A stretch of 64,000 nucleotides of DNA, taken from NCBI GenBank assembly GCA_964017155.1, contig OZ024854.1, forward strand, positions 53,787,441 to 53,851,440, read 5' to 3'. Under the pieces are notes generated by a model. The model was not told the origin of the DNA, ran no database searches, and worked only from the letters and a program-made list of their open reading frames with translations. The position numbers and the translations under genes were made by a program. The stretch's first letter is position 1, and every line of letters begins with the position of its first letter. This document shows, piece after piece, positions 28,201 through 43,125 of the stretch. This stretch comes from Oasisia sp. SBJ-2009. Taxonomy: Eukaryota > Annelida > Polychaeta > Sabellida > Siboglinidae.

Positions 28201-31200
28201 CATTTGTCAAGATGACTGTAAATATATCCCCGTATTAAGACGTCGGAAATGAGTGTATGAATATTGAAGCAAATCGTTGAATAAGTTACATTTTAAGTAA
28301 CTTTGCGTGCGATTTCAGATCCATTTCTTTTTAATAATAGTACCTGCATTTTGAGAAAGGTGATGAGCTGAAAAGCATAACTTATAGATGGTAAACGTGA
28401 TCGTATACCAAAAAGGGACATGCTTTGCAAATTTCTCACTGCTCTGCCCGGTATCAAACTAATTTTGATTAGCAGACTAAAATTAATTTAGTTTTACGGC
28501 CTAATAATATTTGCGTATTCTTTAAGCGCTATAATCCGTACCGAAAAACGCGCTTTCGGTTCTTGCAATTAATGTTATTATTCCTTTCTGTGTTGAATTT
28601 AACAAGTCAAACAACTCTATTTCTGGATGTTTTATTAATATGTATTTTGGATCTGGCGGATTTAATTGCTATATGACGTCACAGTCAGAAAATGCGGCGA
28701 TAGCGTCACTGGGCGCAACGTCGTACGTTCTGTCTCTAGGTTACAGCCAAATACCGAGTGCTCGGCAGTGCGTGCTGCCCTCTATCGAATCAATTAAGGC
28801 TTCAAAACAACTGTTTTGCTTGAATTCTCTGAATTAATTTGCCGCAAAGCTATGCGACTCAAACCTTGAGTAAAATCTTAATGACTAATCGCTATTTGAC
28901 CTGAAAATAATGGCATCTGAGCTCAAACATGACTACCCGATTATAATAAAACAATGTTCAGTGTCATTTTCCTCCACTGTAGCGAAAAATATAAAGGCAT
29001 TTGTCAAGATGACTGCAAATATATCCCCGTATTAAGACGTCGTTAATGAGTGTATGAATATTGAAGCAAATCGTTGAATAAGTTACATTTTAAGGAACTT
29101 TGACTGCGATTTCAGATCCATTTCTTTTTAATAATAGTACCTGCATTTTGAGAAAGGTGATGAGCTGAAAAGCATAACTTATAGATGGTAAACGTGATCG
29201 TATACCAAAAAGGGACATGCTTTGCAAATTTCTCACTGCTCTGCCCGGTATCAAACTAATTTTGATTAGCAGACTAAAATTAATTTAGTTTTACGGCCTA
29301 ATGAAATTTGCCTATTCTTTAAGCGCTATACTCCGTACCGAAAAACGCGCTTTCGGTTCTTGCAATTAATGTTATTATTCCTTTCTGTGTTGAATTTAAC
29401 AAGTCAAACAACTCTATTTCTGGATGTTTTATTAATATGTATTTTGGATCTGGCGGATTTAATTGCTATATGACGTCACAGTCAGAAAACGCGGCGATAG
29501 CGTCACTGGTCGCAACGTCGTACGTTCTGTCTCTAGGTTACAGCCAAATACCGAGTGCTCGGCAGTGCGTGCTGCCCTCTATCGAATCAATTAAGGCTTC
29601 AAAACACCTGTTTTGCTTGAATGCTCTGAATTAATTTGCCGCAAAGCTATGCGACTCAAACCTTTAGTAAAATCTTAATGACTAATCGCTATTTGACCCG
29701 AAAATAATGGCATCTGAGCTCAAACATGACTACCCGATTATAATAAAACAATGTTCAGTGTCATTTTCCTCCACTGTAGCGAAAAATATAAAGGCATTTG
29801 TCAAGATGACTGCAAATATATCCCCGTATTAAGACGTCGTTAATGAGTGTATGAATATTGAAGCAAATCGTTGAATAAGTTACATTTTAAGGAACTTTGA
29901 CTGCGATTTCAGATCCATTTCTTTTTAATAATAGTACCTGCATTTTGAGAAAGGTGATGAGCTGAAAAGCATAACTTATAGATGGTAAACGTGATCGTAT
30001 ACCAAAAAGGGACATGCTTTGCAAATTTCTCACTGCTCTGCCCGGTATCAAACTAATTTTGATTAGCAGACTAAAATTAATTTAGTTTTACGGCCTAATG
30101 AAATTTGCCTATTCTTTAAGCGCTATACTCCGTACCGAAAAACGCGCTTTCGGTTCTTGCAATTAATGTTATTATTCCTTTCTGTGTTGAATTTAACAAG
30201 TCAAACAACTCTATTTCTGGATGTTTTATTAATATGTATTTTGGATCTGGCGGATTTAATTGCTATATGACGTCACAGTCAGAAAACGCGGCGATAGCGT
30301 CACTGGTCGCAACGTCGTACGTTCTGTCTCTAGGTTACAGCCAAATACCGAGTGCTCGGCAGTGCGTGCTGCCCTCTATCGAATCAATTAAGGCTTCAAA
30401 ACACCTGTTTTGCTTGAATGCTCTGAATTAATTTGCCGCAAAGCTATGCGACTCAAACCTTTAGTAAAATCTTAATGACTAATCGCTATTTGACCCGAAA
30501 ATAATGGCATCTGAGCTCAAACATGACAACCCGATTATCATTAAACAGTGTTCAGTGGCATTTTCTTCCACTGTAGCCAAAAATATCAAAGCATTTGTCA
30601 AGATGACTGTAAATATATCCCCGTATTAAGACGTCGGAAATGAGTGTATGAATATTGAAGCAAATCGTTGAATAAGTTACATTTTAAGTAACTTTGCGTG
30701 CGATTTCAGATCCATTTCTTTTTAATAATAGTACCTGCATTTTGAGAAAGGTGATGAGCTGAAAAGCATAACTTATAGATGGTAAACGTGATCGTATACC
30801 AAAAAGGGACATGCTTTGCAAATTTCTCACTGCTCTGCCCGGTATCAAACTAATTTTGATTAGCAGACTAAAATTAATTTAGTTTTACGGCCTAATAATA
30901 TTTGCGTATTCTTTAAGCGCTATAATCCGTACCGAAAAACGCGCTTTCGGTTCTTGCAATTAATGTTATTATTCCTTTCTGTGTTGAATTTAACAAGTCA
31001 AACAACTCTATTTCTGGATGTTTTATTAATATGTATTTTGGATCTGGCGGATTTGATTGTTATATGACGTCACAGTCAGAAAACGCGGCGATAACGTCAC
31101 TGCTCGGAACGTCGTACGTTCTATCTCCCGGTTACAGCCACCTACCGAGTGCTCGGCAGTGCGTGCTGCCCTCTATCGAATCAATTAAGGCTTCAAGACA

Positions 31201-33268
31201 GCTGTTTTGCTTGAATTCTCTGAATTAATTTGCCGCAAAGCTATGCGACTCAAACCTTTAGTAAAATCTTAATGACTAATCGCTATTTGACCCGAAAATA
31301 ATGGCATCTGAGTTCAAACATGACTACCCGATTATAATAAAACAATGTACAGTGTCATTTTCCTCCACTGTAGCGAAAAATATCAAGGCATTTGTCAAGA
31401 TGACTAAATATATCCCCGTATTAAGACGTCGTTAATGAGTGTATGAATATTGAAGCAAATCGTTGAATAAGTTACATTTTAAGGAACTTTGCGTGCGATT
31501 TCAGATCCATTTCTTTTTAATAACAGTACCTGCATATTTGAGAAAGGTCATGAGCTGAAAACATAACTGATAGATGGTAAATGTGATCGTATACCAAGAA
31601 GGGACATGGTTTGCAACTTTCTCACTGCTCTCCCCGGTATCAATCTAATTTTGATTAGCAGACTATAATTAATTTAGTTTTGCAGCCTAATGATATTTGT
31701 GTATTCTTTAAGCGCTATAATCCGTACCGAAATACGCGCTTTCGGTTCTTCCAATTAATGTTATTATTCCATTCTTTGTTGAATTTAACAAGTAAAACAA
31801 CTACATTTTCTTGATGTTTTATTAATATGTATTTTGGATCTGGCGGATTTGATTGTTATATGACGTCACCGTCAGAAAACGCGGCGATAACGTCACTGGG
31901 CGGAACGTCGTACGTTCTATCTCCCGGTTACAGCCACCTACCGAGTGCTCGGCAGTGCGTGCTGCCCTCTATCGAATCAATTAAGGCTTCAAAACACCTG
32001 TTTTGCTTGAATGCTCTGAATTAATTTGCCGCAAAGCTATGCGACTCAAACCTTTAGTAAAATCTTAATGACTAATCGCTATTTGACCCGAAAATAATGG
32101 CATCTGAGCTCAAACATGACAACCCGATTATCATTAAACAGTGTTCAGTGGCATTTTCTTCCACTGTAGCCAAAAATATCAAAGCATTTGTCAAGATGAC
32201 TGTAAATATATCCCCGTATTAAGACGTCGGAAATGAGTGTATGAATATTGAAGCAAATCGTTGAATAAGTTACATTTTAAGTAACTTTGCGTGCGATTTC
32301 AGATCCATTTCTTTTTAATAACAGTACCTGCATATTTGAGAAAGGTGATGAGCTGAAAAGCATAACTGGTAGATGGTAAATGTGATCGTATACCAAGAAG
32401 GGACATGGTTTGCAAATTTCTCACTGCTTTCCCCGGTATCAATCTAATTTTGATTAGCAGACTGTAATTAATTTAGTTTTGCAGCCTAATGATATTTGTG
32501 TATTCTTTAAGGGCTATAATCCGTACCGAAATACGCGCTTTCGGTTCTTCCAATTGATGTTATTATTCCGTTCTTTGTTGAATTTAACAAGTCAAACAAC
32601 TACATTTTCTGGATGTTTTATTAATATGTATTTTGGATCTGGCGGATTTAATTGTTATATGACGTCACAGTCAGAAAACGCGGCGATAGCGTCACTGGGC
32701 GGAACGTCGTACGTTCTGTCTCCCGGTTACAGCCAAATACCGAGTGCTCGGCAGTGCGTGCTGCCCTCTATCGAATCAATTAAGGCTTCAAAACAGTTGT
32801 TTTGCTTGAATTCTCTGAATTAATTTGCCGCAAAGCTATGCGACTCAAACCTTTAGTAAAATCTTAATGACTAATCGCTATTTGACCCGAAAATAATGGC
32901 ATCTGAGCTCAAACATGACTACCCGATTATTATAAAACAGTTTTCAGTGGCATTTTCTTCCACTTTAGCGAAAAATATCAACGCACTTGTCAAGATGACT
33001 GTAAATATATCCCCGTATTAAGACGTCGGAAATGAGTGTATGAATATTAAAGCAAATCGTTGAATAAGTTACATTTTAAGGAACTTTGCGTGCGATTTCA
33101 GATCCATTTCTTTTTAATAACAGTACCTGCATATTTGAGAAAGGTGATGAGCTGAAAAGCATTACTGATAGATGGTAAATGTGATCGTATACCAAGAATG
33201 GACATGGTTTGCAAATTTCTCACTGCTCTGCCCGGTATCAAACTAATTTTGATTAGCAGACTAAAATT

Positions 33269-34609
33269 AATAATAATAATAATAATACAGTTTTTATATA
33301 GCGCTAATTCCCGCATGGCGGATCGATGCGCTGCACAAGAAAAATACTAAAATTAATGTATATTAATAAATAAAAATGTAAATTATATAAATTAATATAA
33401 ATCATACTAACTCGCAAATATTTGTATGTAAATTATATAAATAAATTATATTAAACACTGCTTTTAAGATGTATAGTACTAAAACATGGTATGCAAATTA
33501 TATATATATATATATATATATTAATATAACATTAAAACCCTTTCTAAAACTCTGTACGTAAACATACATATAAATCTATAAATTAATCTAAAACATAAAC
33601 ACTAATTAAAATATTATTACACTAAAAAGAAATTATAATGCAATGTCCGTCATTTTAAAACAATTTTAATTAATTGAAATGTCTACTAAAAAGATATGTC
33701 TTTAAATACTTTCTAAATATGGGTAATGTCCCGGACGCACGAATGTTCACAGGTAGTTCATTCCACAGTCGAGGTGCTGCTGCGCCAAATGCCGAATCAC
33801 CAACACACTTCTTTGTCATGCCTTGGTGCAGTGTTGGCGCATAGTTCTGGCGTAGGCGTCCGTCACGCTTTCGTGGTTTAACAAGTTCTGCCAGATAAGA
33901 CGGCGCCAATCCATTCATGCATTTAAAAGTCATTACCAACATTTTGAAGGTGATTCGGCTCTCAACTGGCAGCCAATGCAGCTCCTTCAACACTGGTGTG
34001 ATGTGGTCATGTTTATTGGTGCGTGTTATTAGCCTTGCTGCATTGTTCTGGACACGCTGTAGCCGAGCTGTCTGTGTTAACGGGATGTTATGCAACAGTG
34101 AGTTGCAGTAGTCGAGTCGAGATGTGACGAGTGCATTGACTGCACTTTTCGCGGCTTCTGTTGTTAGATAGTGCCGTATTGATGACAGTCTGTATAGATG
34201 GTAGTTACATGCGGCGCACACAGCAGTCACATGATCTGTCATCGTCAGATGTTGATCCATGTGCACTCCCAGATTCCTTATGCTGTGTGATGGTGAAACC
34301 GTATCATCGCCAATTGTCAAGGAGCAACCTCCGTACACCTTGAGATGATGTTTTGAAGTAAAGATCATCATCTTAGTTTTTTCATCGTTTAATTTCAGCA
34401 TGTGCACCGCCATCCATCGTCTGACTTCCCCAATACAGTCGGTGAGTCGCCTCGCAGTTTCCACTTGGTCGACGGGTTTAGCGGGATTGTACGACGCATA
34501 TAATTGAATGTCGTCGGCATATTTATGATATTTTATGCCATGTCTTTTGAATATCCGCTGCATTGGGGTGGTGTAAAGAGTGAACATGACAGGTCCGAGG
34601 ACCGAGCAT
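33269..34609 (-). mobile_element. LINE insertion copy 4
   Basis: This copy has the same insert and breakpoints and lies 9,320 bp downstream of copy 3. The flanking monomer is also the same. Confidence 0.92.
33670..34587 (-). pseudogene. Reverse transcriptase C-terminal fragment, LINE copy 4
   Basis: This is an intact 305-codon frame with the same protein as copies 1-3. Confidence 0.9.
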
Positions 34610-37600
34610 TAAAATTTAGTTTTGCAGCCTAATGATATTTGTGTATTCTTTAAGCGCTATAATCCGTACCGAAATACGCGCTTTCGGTTCTTCCAATTAA
34701 TGTTATTATTCCTTTCTTTGTTGAATTTAACAAGTCAAACAACTAAATTTTCTAGATGTTTTATTAATATGTATTTTGGATCTGGCAGATTTAATTGTTA
34801 TATGACGTCACAGTCAGAAAACGCGGCGATAACGTCACTGGGCGGAACGTCGTACGTTCTGTTTCCCGGTTACAGCCACCTACCGAGTGCTCGGCAGTGC
34901 GTGCTGCCCTCTATCGAATCAATTAAGGCTTCAAAACAGCTGTTTTGCTTGAATTCTCTGAACTAATTTGCCGCAAAGCTATGCGACTCAAACCTTGAGT
35001 AAAATCAAAATGACTAATCGCTATTTGACCTGAAAATAATGGCATCTGAGCTCAAACATGACTACCCGATTATAATAAAACAATGTTCAGTGTCATTTTC
35101 CTCAACTGTAGCGAAAAATATCAAGGCATTTGTCAAGATGACTGTAAATATATCCCCGTATTAATTATGACGTCGGAAATGAGTGTATGAATATTGAAGC
35201 AAATCGTTGAATAAGTTACATTTTAAGGAACTTTGCGTGCGATTTCAGATCCATTTCTTTTTAATAACAGTACCTGCATATTTGAGAAAGGTCATGAGCT
35301 GAAAAGCATAACTGATAGATGGTAAATGTGACCGTATACCAAGAAGGGACATGGTTTGCAACTTTCTCACTGCTCTCCCCGGTATCAATCTAATTTTGAT
35401 TAGCAGACTAAAATTAATTTAGTTTTGCAGCCTAGTGATATTTGTGTATTCTTTAAGCGCTATAATCCGTACCGAAAAACGCGCTTTCGGGACTTCCAAT
35501 TAATGTTATTATTCCTTTCTTTGTTGAATTTAACAAGTCAAACAACTACATTTTCTGGATGTTTTATTAATATGTATTTTGGATCTGGCGGATTTGATTA
35601 TTATATGACGTCACAGTCAGAAAACGCGGCGATAACGTCACTGGTCGGAACGTCGTACGTTCTATCTCCCGGTTACAGCCACCTACCGAGTGCTCGGCAG
35701 TGCGTGCTGCCCTCTATCGAATCAATTAAGGCTTCAAGACAGCTGTTTTGCTTGAATTCTCTGAATTAATTTGCCGCAAAGCTATGCGACTCAAACCTTT
35801 AGTAAAATCTTAATGACTAATCGCTATTTGACCCGAAAATAATGGCATCTGAGTTCAAACATGACTACCCGATTATAATAAAACAATGTACAGTGTCATT
35901 TTCCTCCACTGTAGCGAAAAATATCAAGGCATTTGTCAAGATGACTAAATATATCCCCGTATTAAGACGTCGTTAATGAGTGTATGAATATTGAAGCAAA
36001 TCGTTGAATAAGTTACATTTTAAGGAACTTTGACTGCGATTTCAGATACATTTCTTTTTAATAATAGTACCTGCATTTTGAGAAAGGTGATGAGCTGAAA
36101 ACATAACTGATAGATGGTAAATGTGATCGTATACCAAAAAGGGACATGCTTTGCAAATTTCTCACTGCTCTGCCCGGTATCAAACTAATTTTGATTAGCA
36201 GACTAAAATTAATTTAGTTTTACGGCCTAATGAAATTTGCGTATTCTTTAAGCGCTATAATCCGTACCGAAAAACGCGCTTTCGGTTCTTGCAATTAATG
36301 TTATTATTCCTTTCTGTGTTGAATGTAACAAGTCAAACAACTCTATTTCTGGATGTTTTATTAATATGTATTTTGGATCTGGCGGATTTAATTGCTATAT
36401 GACGTCACAGTCAGAAAATGCGGCGATAGCGTCACTGGGCGCAACGTCGTACGTTCTGTCTCTAGGTTACAGCCAAATACCGAGTGCTCGGCAGTGCGTG
36501 CTGCCCTCTATCGAATCAATTAAGGCTTCAAAACAACTGTTTTGCTTGAATTCTCTGAATTAATTTGCCGCAAAGCTATGCGACTCAAACCTTGAGTAAA
36601 ATCTTAATGACTAATCGCTATTTGACCTGAAAATAATGGCATCTGAGCTCAAACATGACTACCCGATTATAATAAAACAATGTTCAGTGTCATTTTCCTC
36701 CACTGTAGCGAAAAATATAAAGGCATTTGTCAAGATGACTGCAAATATATCCCCGTATTAAGACGTCGTTAATGAGTGTATGAATATTGAAGCAAATCGT
36801 TGAATAAGTTACATTTTAAGGAACTTTGACTGCGATTTCAGATCCATTTCTTTTTAATAATAGTACCTGCATTTTGAGAAAGGTGATGAGCTGAAAAGCA
36901 TAACTTATAGATGGTAAACGTGATCGTATACCAAAAAGGGACATGCTTTGCAAATTTCTCACTGCTCTGCCCGGTATCAAACTAATTTTGATTAGCAGAT
37001 TAAAATTAATTTAGTTTTACGGCCTAATGAAATTTGCCTATTCTTTAAGCGCTATACTCCGTACCGAAAAACGCGCTTTCGGTTCTTGCAATTAATGTTA
37101 TTATTCCTTTCTGTGTTGAATTTAACAAGTCAAACAACTCTATTTCTGGATGTTTTATTAATATGTATTTTGGATCTGGCGGATTTAATTGCTATATGAC
37201 GTCACAGTCAGAAAACGCGGCGATAGCGTCACTGGTCGCAACGTCGTACGTTCTGTCTCTAGGTTACAGCCAAATACCGAGTGCTCGGCAGTGCGTGCTG
37301 CCCTCTATCGAATCAATTAAGGCTTCAAAACACCTGTTTTGCTTGAATGCTCTGAATTAATTTGCCGCAAAGCTATGCGACTCAAACCTTTAGTAAAATC
37401 TTAATGACTAATCGCTATTTGACCCGAAAATAATGGCATCTGAGCTCAAACATGACAACCCGATTATCATTAAACAGTGTTCAGTGGCATTTTCTTCCAC
37501 TGTAGCCAAAAATATCAAAGCATTTGTCAAGATGACTGTAAATATATCCCCGTATTAAGACGTCGGAAATGAGTGTATGAATATTGAAGCAAATCGTTGA

Positions 37601-40600
37601 ATAAGTTACATTTTAAGTAACTTTGCGTGCGATTTCAGATCCATTTCTTTTTAATAATAGTACCTGCATTTTGAGAAAGGTGATGAGCTGAAAAGCATAA
37701 CTTATAGATGGTAAACGTGATCGTATACCAAAAAGGGACATGCTTTGCAAATTTCTCACTGCTCTGCCCGGTATCAAACTAATTTTGATTAGCAGACTAA
37801 AATTAATTTAGTTTTACGGCCTAATAATATTTGCGTATTCTTTAAGCGCTATAATCCGTACCGAAAAACGCGCTTTCGGTTCTTGCAATTAATGTTATTA
37901 TTCCTTTCTGTGTTGAATTTAACAAGTCAAACAACTCTATTTCTGGATGTTTTATTAATATGTATTTTGGATCTGGCGGATTTAATTGCTATATGACGTC
38001 ACAGTCAGAAAATGCGGCGATAGCGTCACTGGGCGCAACGTCGTACGTTCTGTCTCTAGGTTACAGCCAAATACCGAGTGCTCGGCAGTGCGTGCTGCCC
38101 TCTATCGAATCAATTAAGGCTTCAAAACAACTGTTTTGCTTGAATTCTCTGAATTAATTTGCCGCAAAGCTATGCGACTCAAACCTTGAGTAAAATCTTA
38201 ATGACTAATCGCTATTTGACCTGAAAATAATGGCATCTGAGCTCAAACATGACTACCCGATTATAATAAAACAATGTTCAGTGTCATTTTCCTCCACTGT
38301 AGCGAAAAATATAAAGGCATTTGTCAAGATGACTGCAAATATATCCCCGTATTAAGACGTCGTTAATGAGTGTATGAATATTGAAGCAAATCGTTGAATA
38401 AGTTACATTTTAAGGAACTTTGACTGCGATTTCAGATCCATTTCTTTTTAATAATAGTACCTGCATTTTGAGAAAGGTGATGAGCTGAAAAGCATAACTT
38501 ATAGATGGTAAACGTGATCGTATACCAAAAAGGGACATGCTTTGCAAATTTCTCACTGCTCTGCCCGGTATCAAACTAATTTTGATTAGCAGACTAAAAT
38601 TAATTTAGTTTTACGGCCTAATGAAATTTGCCTATTCTTTAAGCGCTATACTCCGTACCGAAAAACGCGCTTTCGGTTCTTGCAATTAATGTTATTATTC
38701 CTTTCTGTGTTGAATTTAACAAGTCAAACAACTCTATTTCTGGATGTTTTATTAATATGTATTTTGGATCTGGCGGATTTAATTGCTATATGACGTCACA
38801 GTCAGAAAACGCGGCGATAGCGTCACTGGTCGCAACGTCGTACGTTCTGTCTCTAGGTTACAGCCAAATACCGAGTGCTCGGCAGTGCGTGCTGCCCTCT
38901 ATCGAATCAATTAAGGCTTCAAAACATCTGTTTTGCTTGAATGCTCTGAATTAATTTGCCGCAAAGCTATGCGACTCAAACCTTTAGTAAAATCTTAATG
39001 ACTAATCGCTATTTGACCCGAAAATAATGGCATCTGAGCTCAAACATGACTACCCGATTATAATAAAACAATGTTCAGTGTCATTTTCCTCCACTGTAGC
39101 GAAAAATATAAAGGCATTTGTCAAGATGACTGCAAATATATCCCCGTATTAAGACGTCGTTAATGAGTGTATGAATATTGAAGCAAATCGTTGAATAAGT
39201 TACATTTTAAGGAACTTTGACTGCGATTTCAGATCCATTTCTTTTTAATAATAGTACCTGCATTTTGAGAAAGGTGATGAGCTGAAAAGCATAACTTATA
39301 GATGGTAAACGTGATCGTATACCAAAAAGGGACATGCTTTGCAAATTTCTCACTGCTCTGCCCGGTATCAAACTAATTTTGATTAGCAGACTAAAATTAA
39401 TTTAGTTTTACGGCCTAATGAAATTTGCCTATTCTTTAAGCGCTATACTCCGTACCGAAAAACGCGCTTTCGGTTCTTGCAATTAATGTTATTATTCCTT
39501 TCTGTGTTGAATTTAACAAGTCAAACAACTCTATTTCTGGATGTTTTATTAATATGTATTTTGGATCTGGCGGATTTAATTGCTATATGACGTCACAGTC
39601 AGAAAACGCGGCGATAGCGTCACTGGTCGCAACGTCGTACGTTCTGTCTCTAGGTTACAGCCAAATACCGAGTGCTCGGCAGTGCGTGCTGCCCTCTATC
39701 GAATCAATTAAGGCTTCAAAACACCTGTTTTGCTTGAATGCTCTGAATTAATTTGCCGCAAAGCTATGCGACTCAAACCTTTAGTAAAATCTTAATGACT
39801 AATCGCTATTTGACCCGAAAATAATGGCATCTGAGCTCAAACATGACAACCCGATTATCATTAAACAGTGTTCAGTGGCATTTTCTTCCACTGTAGCCAA
39901 AAATATCAAAGCATTTGTCAAGATGACTGTAAATATATCCCCGTATTAAGACGTCGGAAATGAGTGTATGAATATTGAAGCAAATCGTTGAATAAGTTAC
40001 ATTTTAAGTAACTTTGCGTGCGATTTCAGATCCATTTCTTTTTAATAATAGTACCTGCATTTTGAGAAAGGTGATGAGCTGAAAAGCATAACTTATAGAT
40101 GGTAAACGTGATCGTATACCAAAAAGGGACATGCTTTGCAAATTTCTCACTGCTCTGCCCGGTATCAAACTAATTTTGATTAGCAGACTAAAATTAATTT
40201 AGTTTTACGGCCTAATAATATTTGCGTATTCTTTAAGCGCTATAATCCGTACCGAAAAACGCGCTTTCGGTTCTTGCAATTAATGTTATTATTCCTTTCT
40301 GTGTTGAATTTAACAAGTCAAACAACTCTATTTCTGGATGTTTTATTAATATGTATTTTGGATCTGGCGGATTTGATTGTTATATGACGTCACAGTCAGA
40401 AAACGCGGCGATAACGTCACTGCTCGGAACGTCGTACGTTCTATCTCCCGGTTACAGCCACCTACCGAGTGCTCGGCAGTGCGTGCTGCCCTCTATCGAA
40501 TCAATTAAGGCTTCAAGACAGCTGTTTTGCTTGAATTCTCTGAATTAATTTGCCGCAAAGCTATGCGACTCAAACCTTTAGTAAAATCTTAATGACTAAT

Positions 40601-41790
40601 CGCTATTTGACCCGAAAATAATGGCATCTGAGTTCAAACATGACTACCCGATTATAATAAAACAATGTACAGTGTCATTTTCCTCCACTGTAGCGAAAAA
40701 TATCAAGGCATTTGTCAAGATGACTAAATATATCCCCGTATTAAGACGTCGTTAATGAGTGTATGAATATTGAAGCAAATCGTTGAATAAGTTACATTTT
40801 AAGGAACTTTGCGTGCGATTTCAGATCCATTTCTTTTTAATAACAGTACCTGCATATTTGAGAAAGGTCATGAGCTGAAAAGCATAACTGATAGATGGTA
40901 AATGTGATCGTATACCAAGAAGGGACATGGTTTGCAACTTTCTCACTGCTCTCCCCGGTATCAATCTAATTTTGATTAGCAGACTATAATTAATTTAGTT
41001 TTGCAGCCTAATGATATTTGTGTATTCTTTAAGCGCTATAATCCGTACCGAAATACGCGCTTTCGGTTCTTCCAATTAATGTTATTATTCCATTCTTTGT
41101 TGAATTTAACAAGTAAAACAACTACATTTTCTTGATGTTTTATTAATATGTATTTTGGATCTGGCGGATTTGATTGTTATATGACGTCACCGTCAGAAAA
41201 CGCGGCGATAACGTCACTGGGCGGAACGTCGTACGTTCTATCTCCCGGTTACAGCCACCTACCGAGTGCTCGGCAGTGCGTGCTGCCCTCTATCGAATCA
41301 ATTAAGGCTTCAAAACACCTGTTTTGCTTGAATGCTCTGAATTAATTTGCCGCAAAGCTATGCGACTCAAACCTTTAGTAAAATCTTAATGACTAATCGC
41401 TATTTGACCCGAAAATAATGGCATCTGAGCTCAAACATGACAACCCGATTATCATTAAACAGTGTTCAGTGGCATTTTCTTCCACTGTAGCCAAAAATAT
41501 CAAAGCATTTGTCAAGATGACTGTAAATATATCCCCGTATTAAGACGTCGGAAATGAGTGTATGAATATTGAAGCAAATCGTTGAATAAGTTACATTTTA
41601 AGTAACTTTGCGTGCGATTTCAGATCCATTTCTTTTTAATAACAGTACCTGCATATTTGAGAAAGGTGATGAGCTGAAAAGCATAACTGATAGATGGTAA
41701 ATGTGATCGTATACCAAGAATGGACATGGTTTGCAAATTTCTCACTGCTCTGCCCGGTATCAAACTAATTTTGATTAGCAGACTAAAATT

Positions 41791-43125
41791 AATAATAATA
41801 ATAATAATACAGTTTTTATATAGCGCTAATTCCCGCATGGCGGATCGATGCGCTGCACAAGAAAAATACTAAAATTAATGTATATTAATAAATAAAAATG
41901 TAAATTATATAAATTAATATAAATCATACTAACTCGCAAATATTTGTATGTAAATTATATAAATAAATTATATTAAACACTGCTTTTAAGATGTATAGTA
42001 CTAAAACATGGTATGCAAATTATATATATATATATATTAATATAACATTAAAACCCTTTCTAAAACTCTGTACGTAAACATACATATAAATCTATAAATT
42101 AATCTAAAACATAAACACTAATTAAAATATTATTACACTAAAAAGAAATTATAATGCAATGTCCGTCATTTTAAAACAATTTTAATTAATTGAAATGTCT
42201 ACTAAAAAGATATGTCTTTAAATACTTTCTAAATATGGGTAATGTCCCGGACGCACGAATGTTCACAGGTAGTTCATTCCACAGTCGAGGTGCTGCTGCG
42301 CCAAATGCCGAATCACCAACACACTTCTTTGTCATGCCTTGGTGCAGTGTTGGCGCATAGTTCTGGCGTAGGCGTCCGTCACGCTTTCGTGGTTTAACAA
42401 GTTCTGCCAGATAAGACGGCGCCAATCCATTCATGCATTTAAAAGTCATTACCAACATTTTGAAGGTGATTCGGCTCTCAACTGGCAGCCAATGCAGCTC
42501 CTTCAACACTGGTGTGATGTGGTCATGTTTATTGGTGCGTGTTATTAGCCTTGCTGCATTGTTCTGGACACGCTGTAGCCGAGCTGTCTGTGTTAACGGG
42601 ATGTTATGCAACAGTGAGTTGCAGTAGTCGAGTCGAGATGTGACGAGTGCATTGACTGCACTTTTCGCGGCTTCTGTTGTTAGATAGTGCCGTATTGATG
42701 ACAGTCTGTATAGATGGTAGTTACATGCGGCGCACACAGCAGTCACATGATCTGTCATCGTCAGATGTTGATCCATGTGCACTCCCAGATTCCTCATGCT
42801 GTGTGATGGTGAAACCGTATCATCGCCAATTGTCAAGGAGCAACCTCCGTACACCTTGAGATGATGTTTTGAAGTAAAGATCATCATCTTAGTTTTTTCA
42901 TCGTTTAATTTCAGCATGTGCACCGCCATCCATCGTCTGACTTCCCCAATACAGTCGGTGAGTCGTCTGGCAGTTTCCACTTGGTCGCCGGGTTTAGCGG
43001 GATTGTACGACGCATATAATTGAATGTCGTCGGCATATTTATGATATTTTATGCCATGTCTTTTGAATATCCGCTGCATTGGGGTGGTGTAAAGAGTGAA
43101 CATGACAGGTCCGAGGACCGAGCAT
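41791..43125 (-). mobile_element. LINE insertion copy 5 (most diverged)
   Basis: The insertion site and truncation are the same, but this copy has its own differences. The (TA)n tract is 6 bp shorter (1,335 bp in total), and there are substitutions at about 42,794 and in 42,966-42,988. It is the last copy before the array switches to the dimer repeat, so it is the one nearest the array edge. Confidence 0.92.
42186..43103 (-). pseudogene. Reverse transcriptase C-terminal fragment, LINE copy 5
   Basis: The 305-codon frame is still open. It differs from the other four by two visible replacements: Val to Gly in the AKPVDQ segment (residue 39) and Ile to Met in HSIRN (residue 103). YADD is intact. 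It is truncated like the others. Confidence 0.9.

Larger units (their letters stand above)
23949..33268 (+). repeat. Higher-order repeat unit 3 (9,320 bp)
   Basis: This unit is nearly identical to unit 2, with the same ten monomer types in the same order. The 1-bp length difference comes from 'gctgaaaacataac' at about 31,556 against 'gctgaaaagcataac' in unit 2. Only scattered single-base differences are visible by eye, for example gtgatcg/gtgaccg in the monomer at about 26,010. This points to very recent duplication or to homogenisation. Confidence 0.93.
33269..41790 (+). repeat. Higher-order repeat unit 4 (about 8.52 kb, one monomer missing)
   Basis: The order is the same as in units 2 and 3 up to the monomer ending at 41,345. 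The monomer that precedes the LINE in those units (ending 23,503 and 32,823) is absent here. The 'gtcaccgtcag' monomer is therefore followed directly by the monomer interrupted by LINE copy 5. Private substitutions include 'agcagattaaaatt' at 36,991 and 'aaaacatctg' at 38,921. Confidence 0.92.
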
